A DNA stretch of 64,000 nt from Nitrospira sp. Lineage in GTDB: Bacteria; Nitrospirota; Thermodesulfovibrionia; UBA6902. Under the pieces are notes generated by a model. That model was not told the DNA's origin, did no database searches, and worked only from the letters and a program-made list of their open reading frames with translations. The stretch spans positions 1-64,000 of the forward strand of contig JADHUV010000011.1 in assembly GCA_016784355.1 (NCBI GenBank). The letters are read 5' to 3'. The position numbers were made by a program, and so were the translations under genes. Positions 46,461 to 54,280 of the stretch are shown piece after piece (position 1 is the first letter of the stretch; each line of letters begins with the position of its first letter).

Positions 46461-46489
46461 TTGACAAGTATCTCTCATATTCGTATATT
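46461..46489 (+). promoter_or_regulatory. Promoter of the restriction-modification island
   Basis: TTGACA (46461-46466) and TATATT (46484-46489) with a 17-base spacer. It is the first good promoter after tmRNA and drives the gene at 46529. The remainder of the 46247-46528 gap shows no gene and no copy of the tmRNA 3' end. Confidence 0.82.
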
Positions 46490-46528
46490 ATACAGAAATA
46501 ACATTACAGCATATTGTAAGGTGATTAA

Positions 46529-47113
46529 ATGAAGATGAAAATAAAAAAACTGGCAACCGTGCAGATGGGATATTCGTTCAGGTCACGTCTCGAAGCCTCT
46601 GAAGGTGGCGGAGTTGCAGTTATTCAGATGAAGGATCTTCTGGATGACAACACGGTGGGCTGTGATGGTCTGGTCAGAATCAACATGGAGGCCATGAAAG
46701 ATCACCACCTTGCGCAAAGAGGTGATCTGGTATTCAGGTCTCGCGGGCATGTGACCACGGCAGCGGTTCTTCTTGAGGATCCGGGCAAGGCCGTTGTCGC
46801 CGCTCCTTTATTAAGGATAAGGGTGACCAAGCCGGACAAGGTTTTGCCCGAGTATCTGAACTGGTACATCAGCCAGCGGGATGCGCAGATTTTTTTGACC
46901 AGCCGGGCTAAAGGGACGTTTCAGAAAATGATCAGCAAGCAGGCCATTGAAGATCTGGAGGTGGCACTGCCAAGTCTGGATAAACAGAAAAACATCGTAG
47001 AGCTGGCCACGCTGTCTGCTCGTGAACAAACCCTGCTTCACACGCTGGCTGATAAGCGGGAACAATACATTTCAACAGTACTAATGCAGTTTGCCAGGGG
47101 AGGAAAAGCATGA
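46529..47113 (+). CDS. Half-length HsdS-like protein (single target-recognition domain)
   Basis: The 194-residue protein has the layout of one half of a type I specificity subunit: a target-recognition domain (about 1-150, with VIQMKDLLD and RGDLVFRSRG) followed by one conserved coiled-coil region (LPSLDKQKNIVELATLSAREQTLL). A full HsdS exists at 50545. AAGGTGA precedes the ATG. It ends overlapping the next start by four bases (ATGA). It may dimerise to act as an alternate specificity unit, or belong to a separate module; no methylase of its own is adjacent. Confidence 0.78.
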   Translation: MKMKIKKLATVQMGYSFRSRLEASEGGGVAVIQMKDLLDDNTVGCDGLVRINMEAMKDHHLAQRGDLVFRSRGHVTTAAVLLEDPGKAVVAAPLLRIRVTKPDKVLPEYLNWYISQRDAQIFLTSRAKGTFQKMISKQAIEDLEVALPSLDKQKNIVELATLSAREQTLLHTLADKREQYISTVLMQFARGGKA

Positions 47114-47511
47114 ACCACGAAAAACACGAAAGGCACGAAAAAATACTTTTCAGGGATGAATGTTACCAGATTCAGGGGGCGATTTTTGAAGTGTACCGTG
47201 AAATGGGTTGCGGATTTCTCGAAGCGGTTTATCAGGAATGCCTGGAAAAAGAACTGAAGCGAATTGACATCCCATTTGTTTCTCAGCAAGAATTACAGTT
47301 ACTTTACAAAGGAGATTCCCTAAAACAAACCTACAAACCGGATTTGATTTGTTATGGCAAAATTATCATTGAACTGAAAGCGGTTAAGGAAGTTGCGCCA
47401 GAACACAAAGCGCAGGTGATTAACTATTTGAAAGCAACCGGGATGAAACTTGGATTGCTCGTCAGCTTTGGAACATATCCGAAAGCATCAATCACACGAT
47501 TGGCTCTTTAA
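47110..47511 (+). CDS. GxxExxY protein (PD-(D/E)XK nuclease-like)
   Basis: The 133-residue protein carries the name motif in GCGFLEAVYQECL and a nuclease-like PDLICYGKIIIELKA (Asp, Glu-x-Lys). The family (PDDEXK_3) has no known function. Its first codons, ATGAACCACGAAAAACACG, are part of a short interspersed repeat whose inverted partner lies just after the stop (47514-47541), so the gene looks like a cassette framed by the repeat. It overlaps the preceding stop by four bases. Confidence 0.82.
   Translation: MNHEKHERHEKILFRDECYQIQGAIFEVYREMGCGFLEAVYQECLEKELKRIDIPFVSQQELQLLYKGDSLKQTYKPDLICYGKIIIELKAVKEVAPEHKAQVINYLKATGMKLGLLVSFGTYPKASITRLAL
47113..47140. repeat. CACGAAA-family repeat, left arm at the GxxExxY gene
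   Basis: Begins AACCACGAAAAACACGAAAG, continuing GCACGAAA. It pairs with the inverted arm at 47514-47541 (ends CCTTTCGTGGTTA). Together they flank the GxxExxY gene; related arms sit inside hsdR. Confidence 0.88.
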
Positions 47512-47513
47512 CG

Positions 47514-47541
47514 TTTCGTGTCTTTCGTGCCTTTCGTGGTT
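47514..47541. repeat. CACGAAA-family repeat, right arm after the GxxExxY gene
   Basis: TTTCGTGTCTTTCGTGCC followed by TTTCGTGGTTA, the inverted copy of 47113-47140, starting two bases after the GxxExxY stop and ending 20 bases before hsdM. Confidence 0.88.
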
Positions 47542-47561
47542 AAAAATAATGGAGAATTATT

Positions 47562-49163
47562 ATGAATAAGATTGATCAGAAAGACATCAACAACGCGGCA
47601 TGGGCGGCGTGCGACACCTTCCGGGGCGTTGTTGATCCGGCGCAGTACAAAGACTACATCCTCGTGATGCTGTTTTTGAAATATATCTCTGATGTCTGGC
47701 AGGACCACTACGAAGAGTATCAAAAGCAGTATGGCGATGATGATGTACGTATCCGCCGCAAGCTCGAGCGTGAACGTTTTGTTCTCCCGGTGGTGAAACT
47801 CACCGAAAAGAATGACGAAACTGGTGAAGAAACGGTTCTGGATGAATTCCCCGCCACCTATTACAGCCTCTATGAGCGCCGGTCCGCCGCCAACATCGGT
47901 GAGCTGATCAATATCGTGTTCGAACACATTGAAGAGAGCAACAAGAGCAAACTCGAAGGGGTCTTCCGTAATATCGACTTTAACAGCGAGGCCAACCTCG
48001 GGCGGACGAAGGATCGGAATAAACGCCTCAAAACGTTGCTGGAAGACTTCAACAAGCAACAGCTCAGCATGAAACCCAGCCTCGTTTCCGAGGATGTCAT
48101 CGGGAACACCTACATCTACCTGATTGAGCGCTTCGCCTCAGACTCTGGAAAGAAGGCCGGAGAGTTCTTTACCCCGTTGAAGGTGACCGAGCTGGTGGCC
48201 AAGCTGGCAGGCCCCAAACCGGGCGATCGCATCTGTGACCCGGCCTGCGGATCGGGCGGCCTTTTGGTTCAGGCTGCTGCTGAAGTCGCTAAGCAAGCGG
48301 GGAACGATGTACAGGCAGGTCGCAACTTTGCCCTCTTCGGACAGGAGTCCAACGGTAGCACCTGGGCGCTCTGCCGCATGAACATGTTCCTGCACAGCTT
48401 CGACAGCGCCCGAGTGGAGTGGTGCGACACCTTGAATAGTCCGCTGCTGGTGGAAAATGACCGGCTCATGAAATTCAACTGCGTGGTGGCCAATCCGCCG
48501 TTCTCGCTGGATAAATGGGGTGCGGAAAGCGCTGAGAGCGATCAGTACAACCGCTTCTGGCGCGGGGTGCCGCCCAAGAGCAAAGGCGACTGGGCTTTTA
48601 TTAGCCACATGGTGGAAACCGCCCTTGAAAAGCAGGGCCGTGTCGCCGTGGTGGTGCCTCATGGCGTTCTATTCCGGGGTGCTGCTGAAGGGCGTATCCG
48701 GGAAAAAATGATTGAAGAAAATCTGCTGGATGCTGTCATCGGCCTGCCGGGCAACTTGTTCCCGACCACCAACATACCGGTGGCGATTCTGGTTTTTGAC
48801 CGCTCCCGTGAAAAAGGCGGAGCCCGTGAAGAATGTAAAAACGTCTTCTTTGTCGATGCCAGCCGGGAGTTTGTGTCCGGGAAAAATATGAACACCCTCT
48901 CGGAAGCGCATATCGGCAAGATCATGAAGACCTACGCCGCCCGTGCTGAAGAGGAAAAGTACGCCCATGTGGCCGACCTCAAAGAGATCAAGGAAAACGA
49001 CTTCAACCTCAATATCCCCCGCTATGTGGACACCTTTGAAGAGGAAGAGGAAATCGACATCGATGCGGTGCAGGTGGAAATTGACGATCTGGAAAAAGAG
49101 CTTGTGGAAGTCCGCAAGCAGATGGCGGAAAAGCTTCAACAGATTAATCGGGGGGATGCATAA
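47562..49163 (+). CDS. hsdM: Type I restriction-modification DNA methyltransferase HsdM
   Basis: The 533-residue N6-adenine methyltransferase has an N-terminal HsdM helical domain (DPAQYKDYILVMLFLKYISD), the SAM motif DPACGSGG (residues 226-233) and the catalytic NPPF (311-314, in VVANPPFSLDKWG). A C-terminal coiled coil (VEIDDLEKELVEVRKQMAEKL) contacts HsdS. GGAGAATTATT precedes the ATG. It overlaps dinD by one base (TAATG). Confidence 0.97.
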   Translation: MNKIDQKDINNAAWAACDTFRGVVDPAQYKDYILVMLFLKYISDVWQDHYEEYQKQYGDDDVRIRRKLERERFVLPVVKLTEKNDETGEETVLDEFPATYYSLYERRSAANIGELINIVFEHIEESNKSKLEGVFRNIDFNSEANLGRTKDRNKRLKTLLEDFNKQQLSMKPSLVSEDVIGNTYIYLIERFASDSGKKAGEFFTPLKVTELVAKLAGPKPGDRICDPACGSGGLLVQAAAEVAKQAGNDVQAGRNFALFGQESNGSTWALCRMNMFLHSFDSARVEWCDTLNSPLLVENDRLMKFNCVVANPPFSLDKWGAESAESDQYNRFWRGVPPKSKGDWAFISHMVETALEKQGRVAVVVPHGVLFRGAAEGRIREKMIEENLLDAVIGLPGNLFPTTNIPVAILVFDRSREKGGAREECKNVFFVDASREFVSGKNMNTLSEAHIGKIMKTYAARAEEEKYAHVADLKEIKENDFNLNIPRYVDTFEEEEEIDIDAVQVEIDDLEKELVEVRKQMAEKLQQINRGDA

Positions 49164-50020
49164 TGGATCACAATACAATTACTAAGCTCACGAGTTCATT
49201 TGATGCCCTTGCTCATCAGATTCCTGATGAGGAAACGGAATTTTGGTATGCACGAGAGATTATGGTAGCTCTTGGGTATGACCGCTGGGAAAACTTCAGT
49301 AAAGTCATTCTCAAAGCATCCATTGCTTGTGAGACCGCAGGTGGGGTGGTTGCCAACCATTTTCGTGGCGTCACGAAAATGGTCCAAATTGGCTCCGGGG
49401 CCGAGCGACCTGTTGATGACATCATTCTCACCCGTTACGCCTGTTATCTGATCGCTCAAAACGGTGATCCTCGTAAAGAAGCGATTGCATTCGCTCAGAC
49501 CTATTTCGCGGTACAGACCCGCAAGCAGGAGCTGATTGAGGAGCGACTGCGTCTTCAAGAACGTCTTCAGGCAAGACAAAAACTCACCGAGTCGGAAACC
49601 GAACTCTCCCGCAACATCTACGAGCGTGGCGTGGATGATCAAGGGTTTGGTCGAATCCGTTCCAAAGGAGATGCCGCCCTATTTGGCGGAAACTCCACCG
49701 CTCAGATGAAAAACAAGCTGGCCATGCCGTCAAATCGGCCACTTGCCGACTTTCTGCCGACCGTGACCATTGCCGCCAAAAATCTGGCGGCTGAAATCAC
49801 CAATCACAATGTCCGTCAAAATGACTTGCAGGGCGAGCCTTCTATCACGGGAGAACATGTTCAAAACAACACCAGTGTCCGTAATATGCTGAGAGAACGT
49901 GGCATTAAGCCCGAAGAACTGCCGCCCGAGGAGGACATCAAAAAACTGGAACGGCGGGTGAAATCTGCTGAGAAAAAGCTGATTAAGGGCTCTGAGCTTC
50001 CGAAGGGAGGCAACCAATGA
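49163..50020 (+). CDS. dinD: DinD-like protein
   Basis: The 285-residue protein is a DinD-family (DNA damage-inducible D) homologue: YAREIMVALGYDRWENF forms the Bro-N/ANT-like N-terminal domain, DDIILTRYACYLIAQNGDP and QTYFAVQTRKQELIEE are the conserved core, and the C-terminal part is helical. E. coli DinD binds RecA filaments and limits strand exchange. Its place inside an hsd operon suggests a role in modulating repair of restricted DNA, which is inference. Start overlaps the hsdM stop; its stop overlaps the next ATG. Confidence 0.88.
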   Translation: MDHNTITKLTSSFDALAHQIPDEETEFWYAREIMVALGYDRWENFSKVILKASIACETAGGVVANHFRGVTKMVQIGSGAERPVDDIILTRYACYLIAQNGDPRKEAIAFAQTYFAVQTRKQELIEERLRLQERLQARQKLTESETELSRNIYERGVDDQGFGRIRSKGDAALFGGNSTAQMKNKLAMPSNRPLADFLPTVTIAAKNLAAEITNHNVRQNDLQGEPSITGEHVQNNTSVRNMLRERGIKPEELPPEEDIKKLERRVKSAEKKLIKGSELPKGGNQ

Positions 50021-50053
50021 AGGGTGAAGTTGGAAGTTTGAAGGGTGAAAGGA
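50016..50053. repeat. GAAGTTTGAAG-family repeat at the start of the four-helix gene
   Basis: AATGAAGGGTGAAGTTGGAA followed by GTTTGAAGGGTGAAAGG. The ATGA in it is both the dinD stop and the next start. Related copies lie at 50400, 51813 and 58851. Confidence 0.8.
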
Positions 50054-50403
50054 AAAGTGATTTGCCGGAACGGTCGTTTGAGTTTGCTAAGCGGATTGTT
50101 TTACTGTGTCAGGCTTTGGATGAAAAACCGGGGGTTAGTCGAACTTTGGCAAATCAATTGTTAAGATCAGGGACTTCGGTCGGAGCAAATATTGAAGAAG
50201 GACAGGCCTCGCAAAGTGAAGCCGATTTTGTCTCCAAATACAGCATTGCCTGTAAAGAAGCCCGTGAAACACATTATTGGTTGAGACTTTTATGTGCAAC
50301 CGGAATTGTTGAAGAAAACAAGCTTGCTGAATTAACTGATGAGTGTAATCAAATCATTGCTATTCTGACCACGATTATTAAGAAGATGAAGGAGCGGAAA
50401 TGA
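50017..50403 (+). CDS. Four-helix-bundle protein (23S rRNA IVS family)
   Basis: The 128-residue protein matches the TIGR02436 four-helix-bundle family first seen in 23S rRNA intervening sequences: FEFAKRIVLLCQALDE, LANQLLRSGTSVGANIEEGQA and KYSIACKEARETHYWLRLL. Function is unknown. Its first eleven codons come from the GAAG-family repeat, and its stop falls in the next copy of that repeat. This suggests that the gene travels with the repeats. Confidence 0.88.
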   Translation: MKGEVGSLKGERKSDLPERSFEFAKRIVLLCQALDEKPGVSRTLANQLLRSGTSVGANIEEGQASQSEADFVSKYSIACKEARETHYWLRLLCATGIVEENKLAELTDECNQIIAILTTIIKKMKERK

Positions 50404-50528
50404 AGTTTGAAGTTAGAAATGTGAAGAGTGAAATGAAGTTGAAGAGAGAAGTTCGAAGTTTGAAAATAACGAGATGAAGCCAGACTATATTTCATTTTAC
50501 CCTTCAAACTTCACCATTCACACTTTTT
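50400..50528. repeat. GAAGTTTGAAG-family element with inverted partner
   Basis: The left arm starts at 50400 with ATGAAGTTTGAAGTTAGAAA and runs to 50433; it is 32/33 identical to 51814-51846. The right arm (50495-50528, TTTTACCCTTCAAACTTCAC then CATTCACACTTTTT) is inverted. The left arm also reads as a 25-codon frame (50400-50477) that overlaps the previous stop. No larger gene lies here. Confidence 0.85.
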
Positions 50529-50544
50529 CCCGGGAGATTCAGCG

Positions 50545-51816
50545 ATGAATAAAACACTTCAAGTTCCAAACGGCTGGAAGTCATCCAAAATAAAGGATGC
50601 TGCTCAGGTAAACCCTCGTTCATATTTTGTTGATGATGACACCTTGGTGACATTTCTTCCAATGAATGCTGTATCTGAGTCAGGCATTATTCATGGTGCT
50701 GAGACTCGAAAAGCTGTTGATGTAAAGACGGGGTTTACATCTTTTGAAACCGGCGATGTCTTGGTAGCTAAAATCACTCCATGTTTTGAGAATTATAAAG
50801 GCTGCCTATGCACAGAGCTAAAAAATAATCGTGGATTTGGCAGTACCGAATTTCATGTTCTTCGCCCAAAGAAGAATATAACGGGCGAGTATCTACATAT
50901 CCTCACGAGAACGCACCATTTTAGGGGAACAGGCGAGCTAAACATGACAGGTACAGCTGGCCAGAAACGTGTTCCTACAATTTTTTTGAAGAACTATGAT
51001 TTTCAGCTTCCTACGCTCCCAGAACAAAAGGCCATTGGCGATCTGCTGTCCACCTGGGATGAGGCCATCGAGAAAACCGAACGGCTGATTCAGGCGAAGG
51101 AACGGCAATTAAGGCAGATGTCGAGATGGCTGCTATTTGGTCACAAAAGATTGGGTAATCAAAAAACTGAATCGGCTGATGGTCATTTCTTTAAATACCC
51201 ATCTGACTGGGCGTTGGTCAAAATTGGAAAAGTTGCAAAGGAAGTTTCTGCACGCAACGGGGAGTCCGAAGAGACTGTACTGTCATGCTCAAAATATGAC
51301 GGGTTTGTTAATTCGCTGGACTACTTCGGAAAACAAGTCTTCAGCAGTGATACATCCAACTACAAGGTCGTTAAAAAAGGACAATTCGGCTATCCATCAA
51401 ATCATGTTGAAGAGGGTTCAATAGGCCTTCTTGAACACTGCGAAAAAGGCATTGTCAGTCCGATCTATGTTGTGTTTGAAGCCTCGAGAGAAAAGGTACA
51501 TTCACCTTATTTGTACAAGCTGCTTAAGACGGATATTTATCGACACATTTTCCAAGTCAGCACAAGTTCATCGGTTGACCGCCGAGGCAGTCTTCGCTGG
51601 GGTGACTTTTCTAAAATAAAAGTTCTGATTCCGTCGCTTGAGGAACAACAGGAAATCTCCGAGACACTGGCTTCTGCTCGGCACGAAATCGACCTGCTGA
51701 AGCAGCTCGCAGATAAATACAAAACCCAGAAACGCGGCCTGATGCAGCGCCTCTTAACAGGTGATTGGAGAATCAAGTTCGATGTCATAAAAACCTTTGA
51801 GGAGACCGATAAATGA
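50545..51816 (+). CDS. hsdS: Type I restriction-modification specificity subunit HsdS
   Basis: The 423-residue full-length HsdS contains two target-recognition domains (about 8-150 and 215-360). Each is followed by a conserved helical spacer: LPTLPEQKAIGDLLSTWDEA (about 155-174) and IPSLEEQQEISETLASARHE near residue 370. It ends KRGLMQRLLTGDWRIKFD plus a short tail. It directs HsdM and HsdR to a bipartite site that cannot be read from sequence. GGGAG precedes the ATG. Its stop lies in a repeat element shared with 50400. Confidence 0.95.
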   Translation: MNKTLQVPNGWKSSKIKDAAQVNPRSYFVDDDTLVTFLPMNAVSESGIIHGAETRKAVDVKTGFTSFETGDVLVAKITPCFENYKGCLCTELKNNRGFGSTEFHVLRPKKNITGEYLHILTRTHHFRGTGELNMTGTAGQKRVPTIFLKNYDFQLPTLPEQKAIGDLLSTWDEAIEKTERLIQAKERQLRQMSRWLLFGHKRLGNQKTESADGHFFKYPSDWALVKIGKVAKEVSARNGESEETVLSCSKYDGFVNSLDYFGKQVFSSDTSNYKVVKKGQFGYPSNHVEEGSIGLLEHCEKGIVSPIYVVFEASREKVHSPYLYKLLKTDIYRHIFQVSTSSSVDRRGSLRWGDFSKIKVLIPSLEEQQEISETLASARHEIDLLKQLADKYKTQKRGLMQRLLTGDWRIKFDVIKTFEETDK

Positions 51817-51935
51817 AGTGTGAAGTTAGAAATGTGAAGAGTGAAAATTTTCAAACTTCGAACTTCCTTCTTCACACTTTTTTAGGCGAATGGCGGGTAA
51901 AACCGGAAATCGTTAACCAATACATGGAGGCGTAA
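51813..51935 (+). CDS. Cryptic 40-codon ORF made from a repeat and an HsdS-like tail
   Basis: ATG 51813 overlaps the hsdS stop (ATGA). The frame reads MKCEVRNVKSE from the repeat element and then FLGEWRVKPEIVNQYMEA, which resembles the end of many HsdS proteins (LTGEWRVK-type) and parallels TGDWRIKFD of the present HsdS. It may be the displaced original 3' end of hsdS or a small coupled peptide. It ends two bases before the DUF2188 gene. Expression is unproven. Confidence 0.4.
   Translation: MKCEVRNVKSENFQTSNFLLHTFLGEWRVKPEIVNQYMEA
51814..51879. repeat. GAAGTTTGAAG-family element forming a hairpin after hsdS
   Basis: AAGTGTGAAG (51816-51825) and CTTCACACTT (51870-51879) are the outer arms; the inner parts are imperfectly complementary. 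51814-51846 is nearly identical to 50401-50433. The hsdS stop is the first codon of the element. Confidence 0.85.
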
Positions 51936-51937
51936 TC

Positions 51938-52171
51938 ATGGCTAAAGGTAAAAATCAGCACGTTGTAAAACATCCCGATGGCTGGGCGGTCAAGGGCGCA
52001 GGTAACAGCAAAGCGACCAAAGTTACCCGCACACAGGCACAGGCCATTGATAAGGCGGAGAACATCGCCAGAAACCAGAAGTCGGACACCAAGATTCATG
52101 GCGAGAACGGGAAGATCCGGGCTGGCAACAGCTACGGAAATGACCCGTGCCCTCCTAAGGATAAAAAATAA
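51938..52171 (+). CDS. DUF2188-domain small protein
   Basis: The 77-residue basic protein matches DUF2188: HVVKHPDGWAVKGAGNSKAT, then AIDKAENIARNQ and the ending GNSYGNDPCPPKDKK. Family members are common beside restriction and mobile genes; no function is known. GGAGG in the preceding tail acts as ribosome site. It separates HsdS from the RloC-like gene. Confidence 0.85.
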   Translation: MAKGKNQHVVKHPDGWAVKGAGNSKATKVTRTQAQAIDKAENIARNQKSDTKIHGENGKIRAGNSYGNDPCPPKDKK

Positions 52172-52183
52172 GGAGTGGAATTG

Positions 52184-54280
52184 ATGAATATTGAAATTCA
52201 CAACTGCAACAATATTGACACAGCAACTATTTCGATTGCTGGAAGTAAGCTGAATATCAAGTTTGCGCCGAATGGGACAGGCAAAAGCACCATTGCAAAG
52301 GCGGTGTTGCTCGGAGTGAAAGGAGAACAAAACCTGCTGAACGAAGAACTCATGCCGTTCAAACTCAGAAAAGAAAACCTGGATAATAAGCAGCCGGAGG
52401 TCAAGGGTGCTGAAGCGCTTAAAAGCATCATGTGCTTCGACGAGAAGTATGTCAGTCAATTTGTTTACAAGCCGGACGAACTCCTCAGCAACAGTTTCGA
52501 TATCTTCATCAGAACCGATTCCTACAAACAGCGAGAACAGGAAATAGAGGAGCTGGTCAGCAATATCAAGCAGCTGTTTTCCGTGAATCAGGAACTGGAC
52601 GCGTTGATCAACACGCTCAAGGAAATGGGGAACGCCTTTAAAACAACAAAAACCGGCTTATCCAAATCGTCTGCCGGCATGAAGGGGTTGTCAGCCGGCA
52701 ACAAAATTAAGCATGTTCCCGCTGGGCTGGAATCTTATACACCGTTTATTCAGAGCCAAAACAGTGTGGGCTGGATCGAGTGGCAAACCAAGGGTTGCGA
52801 GTTTGCCGACCTATCGGATAATTGCCCCTTCTGTACCTCACATACAGCCGACAAAAAGGATCAGATCAAAAAGGTCGGTCAGGAATACGACAAGAACACC
52901 ATCAAAAACCTGATTGCCCTAATTGGCATCATCGAAAAATTAGGGGACTATTTCTCTGATAATGCCAAAAATACACTGACAACAATCACAACCTTGAAGG
53001 AGGGGCTTGAAAAAGAGCATGAGTCATTTCTTGCCACGGTAAAAAAACGGATTGATGACTTTACCGAAAAGCTTGAAAAGCTCAAAACGCTTTCCGCGTT
53101 TCAGTTCAAGGACGGGGAAAAAGTCGTCGAGAAACTGCCAGCATACAAGCTGGACTTGCAGTTCTTTCCAGAGCTTGAATCAAAGAATATGCAGGACGCC
53201 ATCGCCCCGATAAATACTTCAATTGATAAGGTAATTGAACAGGCTGGTCAACTGCAAGGGAAGATTAATCAGCAGCGCCGCGAGATGAAGAAAACCATTG
53301 AGCTTCATCAGAAAGACATCAATGAATTTCTAGCCTATGCCGGATACCGCTATGCCGTTGAGATTGCCGGTGATGGCGAACAGGCCCAGTTAAAACTTCG
53401 GCATATCGATCACGAAGAGCACCTCAGCTTCGGGGAACGGAACGCATTTGCGATCGTGCTATTTATGTACGAATGTCTCTCTAAAAAGCCGGATTTAATC
53501 ATTCTGGATGACCCGATTTCTTCATTCGATAAGAATAAAAAATACGCCATTCTTGAGATGTTGTTTCGGCGTGATGCAGAATCATGCCTCAAAAATAAAA
53601 CGGTGCTAATGCTTACCCATGACGTTGAACCCATCATTGATACTGTCAAAGTACTCTATAGAAAGTTCGACAACCAAACCACCTCAGTATCATTTCTCAA
53701 GCTTAATGCGGGCGTCATTGAGGAGTTGCCCATACAAAAAAATGATGTGAAGACCTTTGCGGAGATTTGCAGTAATGCACTTGGGTCAAGCAAGGATGAT
53801 ATCATCAAGTTAATCTATATGCGGCGGCGTTTTGAGATCGCTGATGACAAAGGTGATGCCTATCAGGTGCTTTCTAATCTGCTACACAAGGGTAACGACA
53901 AGGCTCGCGGGATTGACACCCGAGAGCCGAAAGATGCTGCGGGCAATTACCCTGAAATGGATCAGACGAAGTTTGATGATGGGTGTACTGAAATATCCAG
54001 TCACCTTACGGGGTTTTCTTATAGTGAACTTTTAGGCCGCATTTGCAATGTCACTGAGATGAGGACTGTTTATGCGGCATGCACAAATGGGTACGAAAAA
54101 CTCCAAGTATGTCGACTTATTGATCATGAAGAAAATGACGCTGTCATCGAAAAGTTTATTAAACAGACATATCACATTGAAAACGAATTCATCTGCCAGC
54201 TTGATCCCGCTAAATTCGACACCATTCCAGAATACGTTGTTGCCGAGTGCGATAAAATCGTTGCTGGAGTTTCGCCATGA
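52184..54280 (+). CDS. RloC/PrrC-like AAA ATPase with zinc-hook motif
   Basis: The 698-residue ABC-type ATPase has Walker A NGTGKST near residues 30-36, signature LSFGER (about 414-419) and Walker B LIILDDPISSFD (about 438-449), the AAA_13 layout of PrrC and RloC. The two halves are separated by coiled coils carrying CPFC (about 214-217), a Rad50-style zinc hook that distinguishes RloC from PrrC. The C-terminal part has R-x3-E (YMRRRFE, about R547/E551) and SNLLHKG (H568), compatible with the Arg-Glu-His site of anticodon nucleases, but spacing differs from EcoPrrC. ATG 52184 follows AAGGAG by eight bases. It sits between hsdS and hsdR, as prrC does. Nuclease activity is inferred. Confidence 0.8.
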   Translation: MNIEIHNCNNIDTATISIAGSKLNIKFAPNGTGKSTIAKAVLLGVKGEQNLLNEELMPFKLRKENLDNKQPEVKGAEALKSIMCFDEKYVSQFVYKPDELLSNSFDIFIRTDSYKQREQEIEELVSNIKQLFSVNQELDALINTLKEMGNAFKTTKTGLSKSSAGMKGLSAGNKIKHVPAGLESYTPFIQSQNSVGWIEWQTKGCEFADLSDNCPFCTSHTADKKDQIKKVGQEYDKNTIKNLIALIGIIEKLGDYFSDNAKNTLTTITTLKEGLEKEHESFLATVKKRIDDFTEKLEKLKTLSAFQFKDGEKVVEKLPAYKLDLQFFPELESKNMQDAIAPINTSIDKVIEQAGQLQGKINQQRREMKKTIELHQKDINEFLAYAGYRYAVEIAGDGEQAQLKLRHIDHEEHLSFGERNAFAIVLFMYECLSKKPDLIILDDPISSFDKNKKYAILEMLFRRDAESCLKNKTVLMLTHDVEPIIDTVKVLYRKFDNQTTSVSFLKLNAGVIEELPIQKNDVKTFAEICSNALGSSKDDIIKLIYMRRRFEIADDKGDAYQVLSNLLHKGNDKARGIDTREPKDAAGNYPEMDQTKFDDGCTEISSHLTGFSYSELLGRICNVTEMRTVYAACTNGYEKLQVCRLIDHEENDAVIEKFIKQTYHIENEFICQLDPAKFDTIPEYVVAECDKIVAGVSP

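Noticed and set aside
46247-46528. Phage integrase or att duplication after tmRNA
   Set aside because: No integrase frame and no copy of the tmRNA 3' end could be found up to position 64000.
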